This document shows, piece after piece, positions 34,111-42,195 of a DNA stretch of 64,000 nucleotides. The position numbers were made by a program, and so were the translations under genes. Within the stretch, counting starts at the first letter, position 1. The number at the start of each line of letters is the position of its first letter. Under the pieces are notes generated by a model. That model made no database searches. It worked only from the letters and a program-made list of their open reading frames with translations, and was not told where the DNA came from. This DNA is from Spirochaetales bacterium (GTDB lineage Bacteria; Spirochaetota; Spirochaetia; UBA9216), in contig JAEKNX010000001.1 of NCBI GenBank assembly GCA_016839055.1, positions 186,001 to 250,000 of the forward strand. The letters are read 5' to 3'.

Positions 34111-35454
34111 ATGGGTAACGATTTTTTTAAAGGGAATAAAGAGTTTTTCCCGGGGATAGCAAAGATTAAATACGAGGGACCGGGGTCGGATAATCCTCTC
34201 GCGTTCAAGTTCTATAATGAGAACAAGATTGTATCAGGTAAGAGCATGAAAGCTCATCTCAAGTTCGGTATTGCCTATTGGCATTCATTCTGCGGTGACG
34301 GAACCGATCCCTTCGGCGGAACAACTCATTTTTATCCCTGGAACGAGAAGAATGATCCTATGGACGCGGCAAAAGACAAGCTTGATGCGGCCTTTGAATT
34401 TTTTACAAAGATTGGGGCTCCGTATTACTGTTTCCACGATCGCGACATAGCTCCGGAGGGAAAGACAGTTCTCGAGTCAGAGAAGAATCTTCAAACTATG
34501 GTTGAGATGGCAAAGGAGAGGCAGGACGCCACCGGGATGAAGCTGCTATGGGCTACAGCGAATATGTTCTCTCACCATAGGTATATGAACGGAGCCTTCA
34601 CAAACCCGGACTTCAAGGTTCTGGCAAAGGCCGCAGCCCAGGTTAAGGCTGCAATCGATGCGGCCATATACCTTGGAGCCGACGGCTACGTCTTCTGGGG
34701 CGGACGTGAGGGCTATATGAGCCTTTTAAACACCGACATGAAGCGTGAGAAGGATCACCTGCTAAAGATGCTCATTGCAGCCCGGGATTACGGACGAAAA
34801 GCCGGCTTTAAGGGTAATTTCATGATTGAGCCAAAGCCTATGGAACCGACAAAACATCAGTATGATTATGATACCGAGACAGCCGTCAGCTTCATACTGC
34901 AGAACGGCCTCGAGAAAGACTTCAGGGTAAATATTGAGAACAACCACGCAACTCTTGCCGGTCACACCTTCTGGCATGACCTCAAGATAGCATCAGATAA
35001 CGGACTTCTCGGCAGTATTGACGCAAACCAGGGTGATTATCAGAACGGCTGGGATACTGACCAGTTCCCGACTAATGTCTATGAGGCAACCAGGGCCATG
35101 ATAGTTGTTCTTGAGAACGGAGGAATGGAGAAGGGCGGACTTAATTTTGACGCAAAGCGGCGCCGCAATTCAACCGATTCCGCGGACCTCTTTCACGCTC
35201 ATATAGGCGGAATGGACACCTTCGCCCTCGCTCTCGAAGCCGCCGACAGGCTAGTTAATAAGGGAACAATCTCAGCCATGGTAAAAGACCGTTACGCGTC
35301 ATTTGACAAGGGCGCTGGAGCTGATTTTGAAGCCTGCAAGTTCAGCCTCGAGCAGCTGCGTGATCTCGCGGCCGGCAGCGGAGAGCCTGAGACCACGAGT
35401 GGCCGCCAGGAGCTATATGAAAATATCCTGAATAACGCTATTTACGGGAAGTAA
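34111..35454 (+). CDS. xylA: Xylose isomerase
   Basis: 447 residues, the long (class II) form. Catalytic histidine and aspartate in [13 protein letters not shown], lysine/glutamate metal sites in VFWGGREGY and [17 protein letters not shown], and [32 protein letters not shown] and [14 protein letters not shown] complete the metal ligands. Converts D-xylose to D-xylulose with two divalent metals in the cytoplasm. AAGGAG precedes the ATG. No dedicated xylose transporter sits next to it; the import operon at 11-15.5 kb is a candidate. Confidence 0.97.
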   Translation: MGNDFFKGNKEFFPGIAKIKYEGPGSDNPLAFKFYNENKIVSGKSMKAHLKFGIAYWHSFCGDGTDPFGGTTHFYPWNEKNDPMDAAKDKLDAAFEFFTKIGAPYYCFHDRDIAPEGKTVLESEKNLQTMVEMAKERQDATGMKLLWATANMFSHHRYMNGAFTNPDFKVLAKAAAQVKAAIDAAIYLGADGYVFWGGREGYMSLLNTDMKREKDHLLKMLIAARDYGRKAGFKGNFMIEPKPMEPTKHQYDYDTETAVSFILQNGLEKDFRVNIENNHATLAGHTFWHDLKIASDNGLLGSIDANQGDYQNGWDTDQFPTNVYEATRAMIVVLENGGMEKGGLNFDAKRRRNSTDSADLFHAHIGGMDTFALALEAADRLVNKGTISAMVKDRYASFDKGAGADFEACKFSLEQLRDLAAGSGEPETTSGRQELYENILNNAIYGK

Positions 35455-35518
35455 CAGCTAGCTGATCAAGGGGATAAAGACTGCAACATGGTTTTGAAAA
35501 AATAATAACACTTTAAAG

Positions 35519-35561
35519 CAGCGCCGCAGGCAAAGGAATGATCGGTCGATGGCGCTGTTTT
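35519..35561 (+). terminator. Possible terminator of the xyl operon
   Basis: CAGCGCC (35519-35525) pairs with GGCGCTG (35551-35557), followed by TTTTAC. The loop of 25 bases is long and the T-run short, so efficiency would be modest. Confidence 0.4.
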
Positions 35562-35658
35562 ACAAATAACGGCCTTCATAAGCAGGCGTAAAGAAATAGA
35601 CGCCCATAATAAGTAATAGGGTGTCCATTGCCGTCATTACTAACTTATCTCCTTTCTC

Positions 35659-35901
35659 TTAAGATGTTTTCATGGATTCGAGGGTCTCGGCGAATTTGGT
35701 TTTAAGTGCCGCAGGTGCCAGCTCATCCTCGGCCTGGAAAATAATCTCCTCGGTGATGATTTTAATATCTCGCGAATCAAGCCATTTCTCTATCTTTATT
35801 TTTAGAGTTATCTGAACGATAGGCGGTACTGACGATATCATGTATTCATACATCTTAAGGGAGTTGCATTCCCAGGTATAATTTTCTGTTTTCAAAGCCA
35901 T
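35659..35901 (-). CDS. Small PCP_red-like protein
   Basis: 80 residues, no cysteine cluster or helix-rich membrane part. The pattern MYEYMISSVPPIVQITLKIK then IEKWLDSRDIKIITEEIIFQ then AEDEL resembles the small PCP_red domain found at the end of light-independent protochlorophyllide reductase subunits and as free proteins near flavoprotein reductases. AAGGAGA is 5 bases before the ATG. Third gene of the redox operon, 59 bases after the geranylgeranyl-reductase-like gene. Family match is by eye only. Confidence 0.6.
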   Translation of the reverse strand: MALKTENYTWECNSLKMYEYMISSVPPIVQITLKIKIEKWLDSRDIKIITEEIIFQAEDELAPAALKTKFAETLESMKTS

Positions 35902-35960
35902 AGTCTCTCCTTTGAATTTCCGGCAGCAGGTTTTGGCCTGCCACCGGTTTTGTTTTTTTA

Positions 35961-37118
35961 TTATTGGGCTGAATCGGCGAAGTACATCAGCTTTAGCACC
36001 TCTGCCTTGAATTCTTCGTTGGTCAGGTACATATTGACTGTGTCGTTTATAGCCTCCGGTTTTCGGAAGGCATCATTCATCGCTAGCATGCTCTTGTATT
36101 TCTCATCGTAGGTGTTGTGCCAACGTTCGCCGAATTTACTCATTGTTTTCAGCGAAAAGTCACCCTTTTTCAAAGCTTCCATAGCGGTGTCTGCTGCCAT
36201 CTTTCCGGTTTCCATAGCCGGGCCGACTCCTTCCCCGGTCAAAGGCAGGATGAAGCTGCCGGCGTCGCCGATGAGCATCGCTCCTGCTGCGAAATTATCG
36301 AAGGCCTGAGGCGCCGTAGGTAAACGCCAGCCCTTCCAGGGTGATATCTGCTTTGCCTTTTTAAGTCTTTCCCCGAACGGACTGTTTTGGATGAAGACCT
36401 CAACCGATTCCTGAAGAGTTCGTCCATTGTAAATATCCATACCAAAGCCTATCCCGACGTTGACAACATTATTACCTGCTGAACCGGAGGGAAATATCCA
36501 GATGTAACCAGGCAGGACGTCCTTGTCAAAGTGGATCTCGATATAACCCTCATGTTCGCAGTTCTCATAGAAACAGCGAAGGCCCGCGCCGGTATCCGGA
36601 GGATTATCGGGAAACATGCCCAAGGCTCGCGCCACGCGGGAGTGCGCACCGTCAGCGCCTATCACAATTTTAGATCGAAATTCGACGTACTCGCCCTCAT
36701 ACTTCGCCTTGACTCCACGGACCTGACCGTCTTCCATTATTACGTCGCTGACCCAACACTCTTCCATGAACTCGGCTCCATGTCTTATGGCCGTATTTTT
36801 CATGATATTGTCAAATAGTCGCCTTGGGGTAGAAAAACGCACACCCGGAGCAGGTAGGTAAGCCTTCTGATAGTCGGGCGAGGTCAGTAGAAATCCTTTA
36901 TTGGGATAGCCTACCACGGACAGTTCCTCGAAGGCGCCAAGCTCACGTACATGTTTCATGGTAACTTCCGCCTGCGAATCGCCACAAACCTTATCCCGGG
37001 GCCAGCGTTCTTTGTCCAGAAGAAGCACATCAACTCCCTCACGAGCCATGTAGGATGCACAGGCTGAGCCTCCCGGCCCGGAGCCTACGACAATTACTTC
37101 ACGTTCTATAGTCTTCAT
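35961..37118 (-). CDS. Geranylgeranyl-reductase-family FAD oxidoreductase
   Basis: 385 residues. FAD-binding VIVVGSGPGGSACASYMARE at the N-terminus, the DKERWPRDKVCGDSQAE segment with the family cysteine, IVIGADGAHSRVARALG, and MLIGDAGSFILPLTGEGVGP. This layout is that of geranylgeranyl reductases and related enzymes that saturate isoprenoid or other conjugated double bonds. The start codon lies one base after the stop of the upstream iron-sulphur flavoprotein gene, so they are coupled, and that protein is a likely electron donor. The actual substrate (quinone side chain, lipid or other) is unknown. Confidence 0.83.
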   Translation of the reverse strand: MKTIEREVIVVGSGPGGSACASYMAREGVDVLLLDKERWPRDKVCGDSQAEVTMKHVRELGAFEELSVVGYPNKGFLLTSPDYQKAYLPAPGVRFSTPRRLFDNIMKNTAIRHGAEFMEECWVSDVIMEDGQVRGVKAKYEGEYVEFRSKIVIGADGAHSRVARALGMFPDNPPDTGAGLRCFYENCEHEGYIEIHFDKDVLPGYIWIFPSGSAGNNVVNVGIGFGMDIYNGRTLQESVEVFIQNSPFGERLKKAKQISPWKGWRLPTAPQAFDNFAAGAMLIGDAGSFILPLTGEGVGPAMETGKMAADTAMEALKKGDFSLKTMSKFGERWHNTYDEKYKSMLAMNDAFRKPEAINDTVNMYLTNEEFKAEVLKLMYFADSAQ

Positions 37119-37119
37119 A

Positions 37120-38886
37120 TTATTTAACCTCCGGCTGTATTGGAGCTATCATGGTAATGGCGTTCTGAGGACATAACCCCACACATGCGCCGCAGCCAAT
37201 GCACTGCTCCTTGTCTACCATCTCGAAACCGCATTTCATACAACGCTTGGCCTCGAGGACTGCCTGACGCTCTGAATAACCAAGTTCAATTTCTTCAAAG
37301 GTAGATCTATCAGCCCTCATCGGCATAACCTGCGGTTCGAGCTTCTCTAGCATCACCGGGAAAATTTTCTCGGAGATATCGGCCACGGTCAGGCTATGCT
37401 CAATACGCTGGGTCAGGCCGCGGCTCCGCAGGAGGTTATCCACCCCTAATGCTGCCTTACGACCAGAGGCGAGGGCATCGATAACCGAACCCTTTCCCGT
37501 CACGGTATCTCCCGCAAGGAACATGCCTTCTTTGCGGGTCATCAGATTCTCATCATCAAAGGCAAGGAGTCCTGCCTCGCTTAGTTCGAGTCCAGCACCT
37601 TCCGCGATATATCTCAGATCAGGCTTTTGTCCGGTGGCGAATACCACCGTATCGGCGTCAAGAGTAAACTCGCTGCCATCGACGGTTACCGGCTTCAACC
37701 TGCCGCAAGCATCGCATTCTATCGAGCTGACTTTCTTAAACTCTACGCCCAGAACCTTTGTCCACTCCGTCAGGATCCTCGTGGGAGTCGCGCATGTCGA
37801 GAATACCACGCCTTCCTCGGCTGCTTCAGAGATTTCGGAGGGCATGGCTGGCATTGTCTTGTCGTCCTCAATACATACGCATGTTGCTGATACTGCACCC
37901 TTACGCAAGAGAGCTCGCGCAGTGTCGAGGGCTACGGAACCGCCGCCGATAATGACTGCATTTCCGTAGGAAATACCACGGTTAGTTGCATTCGCAGTTT
38001 GTGGAATTTCTTTATTGATTCGCTTCATTAATGAAACAGCGTCGTATACCGTGTCTGCGTCAGAGCCTTCAATAGGCAAAATCATGCCCTTGCTCGCGCC
38101 CACGGCCACTACAACCGCCTTATATCCGCTTTCGAACAGTCCGTTTATACTAGGGTTTTTACCGACTGGAGTGTTATAAACTATCTCAATGCCGGCCTTG
38201 ATAAGTGCGTCTATTTCAGAGGCTAATACGTCCTTATCAAGACGGAACGAGGGGATGCCCTTGTTCATCATTCCGCCCGGTTCAGGTCCCGCCTCGAATA
38301 TTTTTACCTTATATCCTTTTTTTGATAAATCGAAGGCTGCCATGATTCCAGCAGGTCCAGCACCAATAACCGCTACGCGCTCGTCAAACTTCTGGATGAA
38401 GGGCTTGATACTTGAATGTTTCCTGTCGGCTACGAAACGTTTCAGCCCGCGTATATCAATTGGTTCATCGATTAGCAGTCCGCGTTTACAGTCGTCCATG
38501 CATGGATGGCTGCATATGCGTCCACAGATCCCTGGCAGCGGGTTTAGTTCCATGATGAGATCATAAGCCTCATCAAACTTACCATCGGCGATCTTGTTAA
38601 CGTAACCCTCAGGTATGAGCCCGAGCGGGCAGGCAATGCTGCACGCGTGCTCCGTTGCATAGGCGATAGACTGATCCGGAAAAAATTGAGGCCCGGTAGT
38701 GCAATCAGGGCATATCCTGCATATGATGCGCTGCCGTTCTGATATGGCCTCCGTCGGACAAGCCGTACGGCAGGTTCCGCAATTTATACACAGATCAGAG
38801 TTGATCTGTGCAACCGCGTGTCTCACAGCCTTGAAGGCTGCGTACTCTCCAATTTTAATGTTAATTCCCTGTGGTGTATATTTCAT
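37120..38886 (-). CDS. Ferredoxin-GltD-like iron-sulphur flavoprotein
   Basis: 588 residues. N-terminal 4Fe-4S motif CINCGTCRTACP with further cysteines in CRICPDCTTG; an adaptor with CSIACPLGLIPEG and CGRICSHPCMDDCKRG as in glutamate synthase small subunits; FAD site VIGAGPAGIMAAFDLSKKGY; NAD(P) site AVIIGGGSVALDTARALLRK; FLAGDTVTGKGSVIDALASG; and a C-terminal ferredoxin CIGCGACVGLCPQN. ATG 38886 is preferred to one six codons earlier because AGGGGGA precedes it at 9 bases. It would pass electrons from NAD(P)H or ferredoxin, most likely to the next gene product. Confidence 0.85.
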   Translation of the reverse strand: MKYTPQGINIKIGEYAAFKAVRHAVAQINSDLCINCGTCRTACPTEAISERQRIICRICPDCTTGPQFFPDQSIAYATEHACSIACPLGLIPEGYVNKIADGKFDEAYDLIMELNPLPGICGRICSHPCMDDCKRGLLIDEPIDIRGLKRFVADRKHSSIKPFIQKFDERVAVIGAGPAGIMAAFDLSKKGYKVKIFEAGPEPGGMMNKGIPSFRLDKDVLASEIDALIKAGIEIVYNTPVGKNPSINGLFESGYKAVVVAVGASKGMILPIEGSDADTVYDAVSLMKRINKEIPQTANATNRGISYGNAVIIGGGSVALDTARALLRKGAVSATCVCIEDDKTMPAMPSEISEAAEEGVVFSTCATPTRILTEWTKVLGVEFKKVSSIECDACGRLKPVTVDGSEFTLDADTVVFATGQKPDLRYIAEGAGLELSEAGLLAFDDENLMTRKEGMFLAGDTVTGKGSVIDALASGRKAALGVDNLLRSRGLTQRIEHSLTVADISEKIFPVMLEKLEPQVMPMRADRSTFEEIELGYSERQAVLEAKRCMKCGFEMVDKEQCIGCGACVGLCPQNAITMIAPIQPEVK

Positions 38887-38914
38887 ATATACTATCCCCC
38901 TCATAGAAATATGG

Positions 38915-38929
38915 ATACTAATATAGTAT
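38915..38929. promoter_or_regulatory. Candidate TetR operator
   Basis: Perfect inverted repeat ATACTA-ATA-TAGTAT, located 12 bases downstream of the predicted transcription start of the redox operon. Position and size suit repression by the TetR protein encoded just upstream. Confidence 0.55.
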
Positions 38930-38947
38930 TTACAGTATCGTTGGGAT

Positions 38948-38977
38948 ATTATCAGCCCACTTATATATTTCTGTCAA
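38948..38977 (-). promoter_or_regulatory. Promoter of the redox operon
   Basis: Minus strand: TTGACA (38972-38977), 18-base spacer, GATAAT (38948-38953). Same box and spacer pattern as the kinase promoter at 18558. The 5' leader of about 55 bases includes the palindrome and the ribosome site. Confidence 0.68.
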
Positions 38978-39047
38978 GATTTATTTTTATCGATTAGGGT
39001 TTATCGTAAAAGGCGATTTCTCTCTTAAGAATTCATGATCTCGCTAA

Positions 39048-39617
39048 TCAGTTTTCTGAGTCATTGTCGATAATGCCAAAGAAGAGAAGATTGCGAACCT
39101 GTATAAATATTTCATGTGAGGATAATTCCATTTCCACAAAAACGTCGTCAGTGTGGATTGAATCTAGTAATTTATCAAAAATATAATATATAAAGTGGAG
39201 ATCAAAGTCCTTCTTTATTTTCCCAGTCTGAACAGCGACCTTGAGCATGGAAATAAAGATTTTTTTTCGTGATTCGAAGAAATCGCAGAGTCTGCAATAT
39301 GATTCGGGAAAGTAGCGTTTTAGCTCAGCGACATTGTCAGGCTTAAGCCGGAGCCCGGTATGAATGAAAGATAGCTTCTCAATCTTTATCATGATCGCAT
39401 CATCGCTCAGATTTATAAAATTAAGTTGATCTATCTCCTTCTCGAACATGTTTTTTAGAAAGGAATCTACCAGTTCGGCTTTGCTGCTAAATTCTTTATA
39501 GATAGTACCTTTGCTTATGCAAAGTTCTATAACTATATCGTCCATCGTAAACCGTCGAAAACCGTGTTTCTGGATGAGTTCTTTCGTGCACTCTAATATT
39601 CTTTCATGTATATCCAT
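39048..39617 (-). CDS. TetR-family transcriptional regulator
   Basis: 189 residues. HTH region: ILECTKELIQKHGFRRFTMD, DIVIELCISKGTIYKEFSSK, AELVDSF. The C-terminal domain is the larger effector-binding type (AefR/YcdC-like region with FFESRKKIFISMLK). The redox operon starts 161 bases downstream on the same strand with its own promoter and palindrome, so this protein is its probable repressor. No strong ribosome site is visible before the minus-strand ATG at 39617. Confidence 0.87.
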   Translation of the reverse strand: MDIHERILECTKELIQKHGFRRFTMDDIVIELCISKGTIYKEFSSKAELVDSFLKNMFEKEIDQLNFINLSDDAIMIKIEKLSFIHTGLRLKPDNVAELKRYFPESYCRLCDFFESRKKIFISMLKVAVQTGKIKKDFDLHFIYYIFDKLLDSIHTDDVFVEMELSSHEIFIQVRNLLFFGIIDNDSEN

Positions 39618-39744
39618 GCTAACCTTCGCCGCGATCGCCTGGAACTGTTCAGAAGAAGAGGGTGCTCAATATCCGGTTCCTGTCTACGCTAAAATAGCGA
39701 CGCGAGTCGGCTCAAGGTAGCAAAAAAAGCGACTTCTGTCAAAT

Positions 39745-39772
39745 ATTCGGCAAGAGGCATTCGGCAAGAGGC
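39745..39772. repeat. 14-bp tandem duplication
   Basis: ATTCGGCAAGAGGC occurs twice in direct succession (39745-39758 and 39759-39772). Located in the gap between tetR and the flagellar genes; no function seen. Confidence 0.85.
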
Positions 39773-39788
39773 AAAGATTCTCATTCGT

Positions 39789-39835
39789 GAAGTTTTCTTT
39801 GAAAACTTCAAATTGTTTTACGATAGTAAAACAAT
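39789..39835. other. Two adjacent stem-loops upstream of flgF
   Basis: GAAGTTTTC-TTT-GAAAACTTC (39789-39809) and ATTGTTTTAC-GATA-GTAAAACAAT (39812-39835) are perfect stems of 9 and 10 bp. Neither has a T-run. They end just before the sigma-28-like promoter, so they may insulate it or bind a regulator. Confidence 0.55.
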
Positions 39836-39839
39836 CCCC

Positions 39840-39866
39840 TAAAGACATTTTTTTAGTAACCGATAT
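39840..39866 (+). promoter_or_regulatory. Sigma-28 (FliA)-like flagellar promoter
   Basis: TAAAGACA (39840-39847), 11-base spacer, ACCGATAT (39859-39866), against the known TAAAGTTT-N11-GCCGATAA consensus: 5 of 8 and 6 of 8 matches with exact spacing. It lies 30 bases upstream of the first flagellar rod gene. Confidence 0.6.
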
Positions 39867-39895
39867 TAAAAATAGAAGTTTCTCCGGAGGAAATA

Positions 39896-40741
39896 ATGCT
39901 TAGAGGTTTATATACCGGAGCCAGCGGGATGCAGGCTCAGATACACAAAATGGATGCACTCGCAAACAATCTCGCTAATGTTGATACAACTGGTTACAAG
40001 AAAGATACCTCAGTTCAAAAAGCATTTCCACAGATGCTCATCAGGCGAATGAACGATGAAGTCTATAAATTCCCCTTCGGATCGGTAGATTCCACCCCGG
40101 TTGTCGGAAAACTCGGCAGCGGAGTAGAGCTTAATGAGATATATACCCAGTTTACTCAAGGATCACTTAAGGAAACCGGTAATCCATTAGACACGGCTCT
40201 CGACGGGCTGGGTTTTTTTACGATAGACACACCAAACGGGGAACGCTATACTAGGAACGGAACATTTCTTATTGATAATAACGGTCTTCTTGTTACCAAA
40301 GAAGGTCTTCCTGTTCAGGGTGAGAATGGAAATATATATATAAAGAAGAATAATTTTGTAATAGATAAACAGGGAAGAGTTTTTCAGAACGCCGATTTCG
40401 CCAATAATCCCGAGCGTCTTGTTTCGATGAAGGAGAATGACTGGGCAAATCTTGAGCAGGTTGATACTCTGAAGATCGTCGACTTCACCAGAAGCCGTTA
40501 CTTAAAGAAACAAGGCAGCTCGCTCTGGACCGCTACCAATGAATCAGGGGCGCCAAAGGGGGTAGACCTAGGTGGTTCTACTAAGGTTATCCAGGGATTT
40601 CTTGAAAAAGCGAACGTTAATCCGGTTACCGAGATGGTTGCGATGATTACGGTAAACAGGGCATATGAAGCAAACCAGAAGGTTATATCGACGCATGATC
40701 AGATGACTGATAAGCTGATTAACCAGGCAGTAAGGGTATAG
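39896..40741 (+). CDS. flgF: Flagellar basal-body rod protein FlgF-like
   Basis: 281 residues. The N-terminal rod motif GASGMQAQIHKMDALANNLA with ANVDTTGYKKD and the C-terminal FLEKANVNPVTEMVAMITVN, RAYEANQK are diagnostic for FlgE/F/G proteins. Being the first of two adjacent paralogues and lacking the hook-length insert, it is the proximal rod FlgF (flhO in Borrelia). CGGAGGAAATA precedes the ATG. Exported by the flagellar secretion apparatus and assembled into the rod of the periplasmic flagellum. Confidence 0.9.
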   Translation: MLRGLYTGASGMQAQIHKMDALANNLANVDTTGYKKDTSVQKAFPQMLIRRMNDEVYKFPFGSVDSTPVVGKLGSGVELNEIYTQFTQGSLKETGNPLDTALDGLGFFTIDTPNGERYTRNGTFLIDNNGLLVTKEGLPVQGENGNIYIKKNNFVIDKQGRVFQNADFANNPERLVSMKENDWANLEQVDTLKIVDFTRSRYLKKQGSSLWTATNESGAPKGVDLGGSTKVIQGFLEKANVNPVTEMVAMITVNRAYEANQKVISTHDQMTDKLINQAVRV

Positions 40742-40745
40742 GGGG

Positions 40746-40779
40746 AATGATAAAAATACTTCCATGTATTTTTATCATT
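40746..40779. other. Stem-loop between flgF and flgG
   Basis: AATGATAAAAATAC (40746-40759) pairs over all 14 bases with GTATTTTTATCATT (40766-40779) around TTCCAT. No separate T-run follows. It may be an RNA-processing or attenuation signal between the two rod genes. Confidence 0.55.
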
Positions 40780-40826
40780 AATCATCTGCCATCCTTGGCA
40801 GGACTATTTTACGGAGGAATGAAGCT

Positions 40827-41621
40827 ATGATGAGATCACTTTATACAGCGGCGTCCGGGATGACCGGTCAGCAGTTTAACATCGATACAATTTCGAATAA
40901 TCTTTCGAATGTAAATACCACCGGATTCAAGCAGAACCGGGTTGATTTCGAGGATCTCCTCTATCAGACAACCAGGGTCGCCGGAACTCCGGCAACCGAG
41001 CAGACAGTTGTCCCGGTTGGTGTTCAGGTTGGTCATGGTGTCAAGGTTTCCGCCACCCAGAAGATGTATACCCAGGGCGCTCTCCAGAATACCGGTAATA
41101 TCTCAGACGTTGCAATTCAGGGTGAAGGTTTCATGAGGGTAATGCTGATTGACGGCACCTATGGTTATACCCGCGACGGTGCTCTTAAGATTGATATGAA
41201 CGGCCAGATGGTAACCTCTAACGGTTATAAACTTATGCCCGATGTTATTCTTCCCGAAGGTTTTGTCCGCGATTCTCTTTCCCTTTCACAGGACGGAAGA
41301 ATCACGGTAAAGGTCGCAGGCAGCGATGAGCCGCTTCAGGTCGGACAGATGCAGCTCTTCCGCTTCGTGAATCCCGCAGGACTCTCGGCGATCGGTGAAA
41401 ACCTTTTGAAAACAACCGGTGCATCTGGAGATGCTATCGGAGGACGGCCGGGGTTTGATGGAATGGGAACAGTTCAGCATAAGTTTCTTGAAATGTCGAA
41501 TGTTTCGGTAGTTCAGGAAATGGTTAACATGATCGTTGCGCAAAGAGCGTATGAGCTCAATTCAAAGGCAATACAGACCTCTGACTCGATGCTTCAGGTT
41601 GCGAATAACCTTAAAAGGTAG
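40827..41621 (+). CDS. flgG: Flagellar distal rod protein FlgG
   Basis: 264 residues, standard FlgG length. N-terminus MRSLYTAASGMTGQQFNIDT, ISNNLSNVNTTGFKQNR, central GDVAIQGEGFM-like SDVAIQGEGFMRV, and C-terminal FLEMSNVSVVQEMVNMIVAQ, RAYELNSKAIQTSD. ACGGAGGAATG precedes the ATG. Builds the distal rod crossing the peptidoglycan layer. Followed after 7 bases by the rod-binding flgJ-type gene. Confidence 0.95.
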   Translation: MMRSLYTAASGMTGQQFNIDTISNNLSNVNTTGFKQNRVDFEDLLYQTTRVAGTPATEQTVVPVGVQVGHGVKVSATQKMYTQGALQNTGNISDVAIQGEGFMRVMLIDGTYGYTRDGALKIDMNGQMVTSNGYKLMPDVILPEGFVRDSLSLSQDGRITVKVAGSDEPLQVGQMQLFRFVNPAGLSAIGENLLKTTGASGDAIGGRPGFDGMGTVQHKFLEMSNVSVVQEMVNMIVAQRAYELNSKAIQTSDSMLQVANNLKR

Positions 41622-41628
41622 GAAGTAA

Positions 41629-41949
41629 ATGGAAATAACTGACGCAGCAAGTCTGCAATATCGAAATACAAGCCTGAACGCATCCCTTGAAAGTGTCAAG
41701 CGAGGCGGAATTTCAGAGGCTGAAGAAGCGAAACTGAAAGAAGCTTGTCAGGATTTTGAGTCTCTCTTCATAAAGCAGATGCTCGACACAATGAGAAAGA
41801 CTGTCAATAAGGGTGAACTCCTTAACGGCGGTATGGCTGAAGATATTTTTGAGGATATGCTCTATGATGAGTATGCCTCGGCAATAGCCGGAAGCGGTGA
41901 TTTCGGAATATCGAAGATGATGTATAGTGAACTTGCGGGACGCAGATAA
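41629..41949 (+). CDS. flgJ: FlgJ-type rod-binding protein
   Basis: 106 residues corresponding to the N-terminal rod-binding domain of FlgJ only: CQDFESLFIKQMLDTMRKTV, GGMAEDIFEDMLYDEYASAI and ISKMMYSEL. The muramidase half of enterobacterial FlgJ is absent, as is common in spirochaetes. AGGAAGTAA lies before the ATG, 7 bases after flgG. Acts as a scaffold or cap for rod assembly. Confidence 0.88.
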   Translation: MEITDAASLQYRNTSLNASLESVKRGGISEAEEAKLKEACQDFESLFIKQMLDTMRKTVNKGELLNGGMAEDIFEDMLYDEYASAIAGSGDFGISKMMYSELAGRR

Positions 41950-42064
41950 AAGAAATCGGAAATTCAAAAAAAGTCTAATAATGTGTGGATAAAAAAATAT
42001 TCTGCGATACCTTATAAGAAGTACTATTATATTATTGCTTTCAGATGTATGAAAAAGTATACAA

Positions 42065-42154
42065 TTTAGAAATTATTCAAATCTCGACATTCTAAGTATT
42101 TTTTTAATTCCTTGTATAGTAGGCGTTTACCTCAATATTATTTTAGAAATATTA
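42065..42154. repeat. Two similar AT-rich boxes upstream of the sigma-54 promoter
   Basis: TTTAGAAATTATT (42065-42077) and TTTAGAAATATTA (42142-42154) share most positions. They could be activator sites for an enhancer-binding protein, but AT-rich sequence makes chance similarity quite possible. The remaining 41950-42157 interval shows no gene. Confidence 0.3.
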
Positions 42155-42157
42155 GTT

Positions 42158-42173
42158 TGGCACGATAATTGCA
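42158..42173 (+). promoter_or_regulatory. Sigma-54 (RpoN) promoter of the sigma factor gene
   Basis: TGGCACGATAATTGCA matches the -24/-12 consensus TGGCACG-N4-TTGCW at every defined position. The expected start near 42184 is directly upstream of the GAGGTGA ribosome site, an arrangement that makes sense as a real, short leader. Confidence 0.82.
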
Positions 42174-42195
42174 ATGTTATTGTGAGGTGATGAAT

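Noticed and set aside
39745-39835. Possible CRISPR or mobile-element end from the 14-bp tandem repeat and two stems
   Set aside because: Only two repeat units without spacers, no cas genes, no transposase, and no flanking target duplication.
42065-42154. Firm enhancer sites for a sigma-54 activator
   Set aside because: Two AT-rich similar boxes are listed as a weak repeat only; base composition makes coincidence likely and no dyad symmetry supports them.
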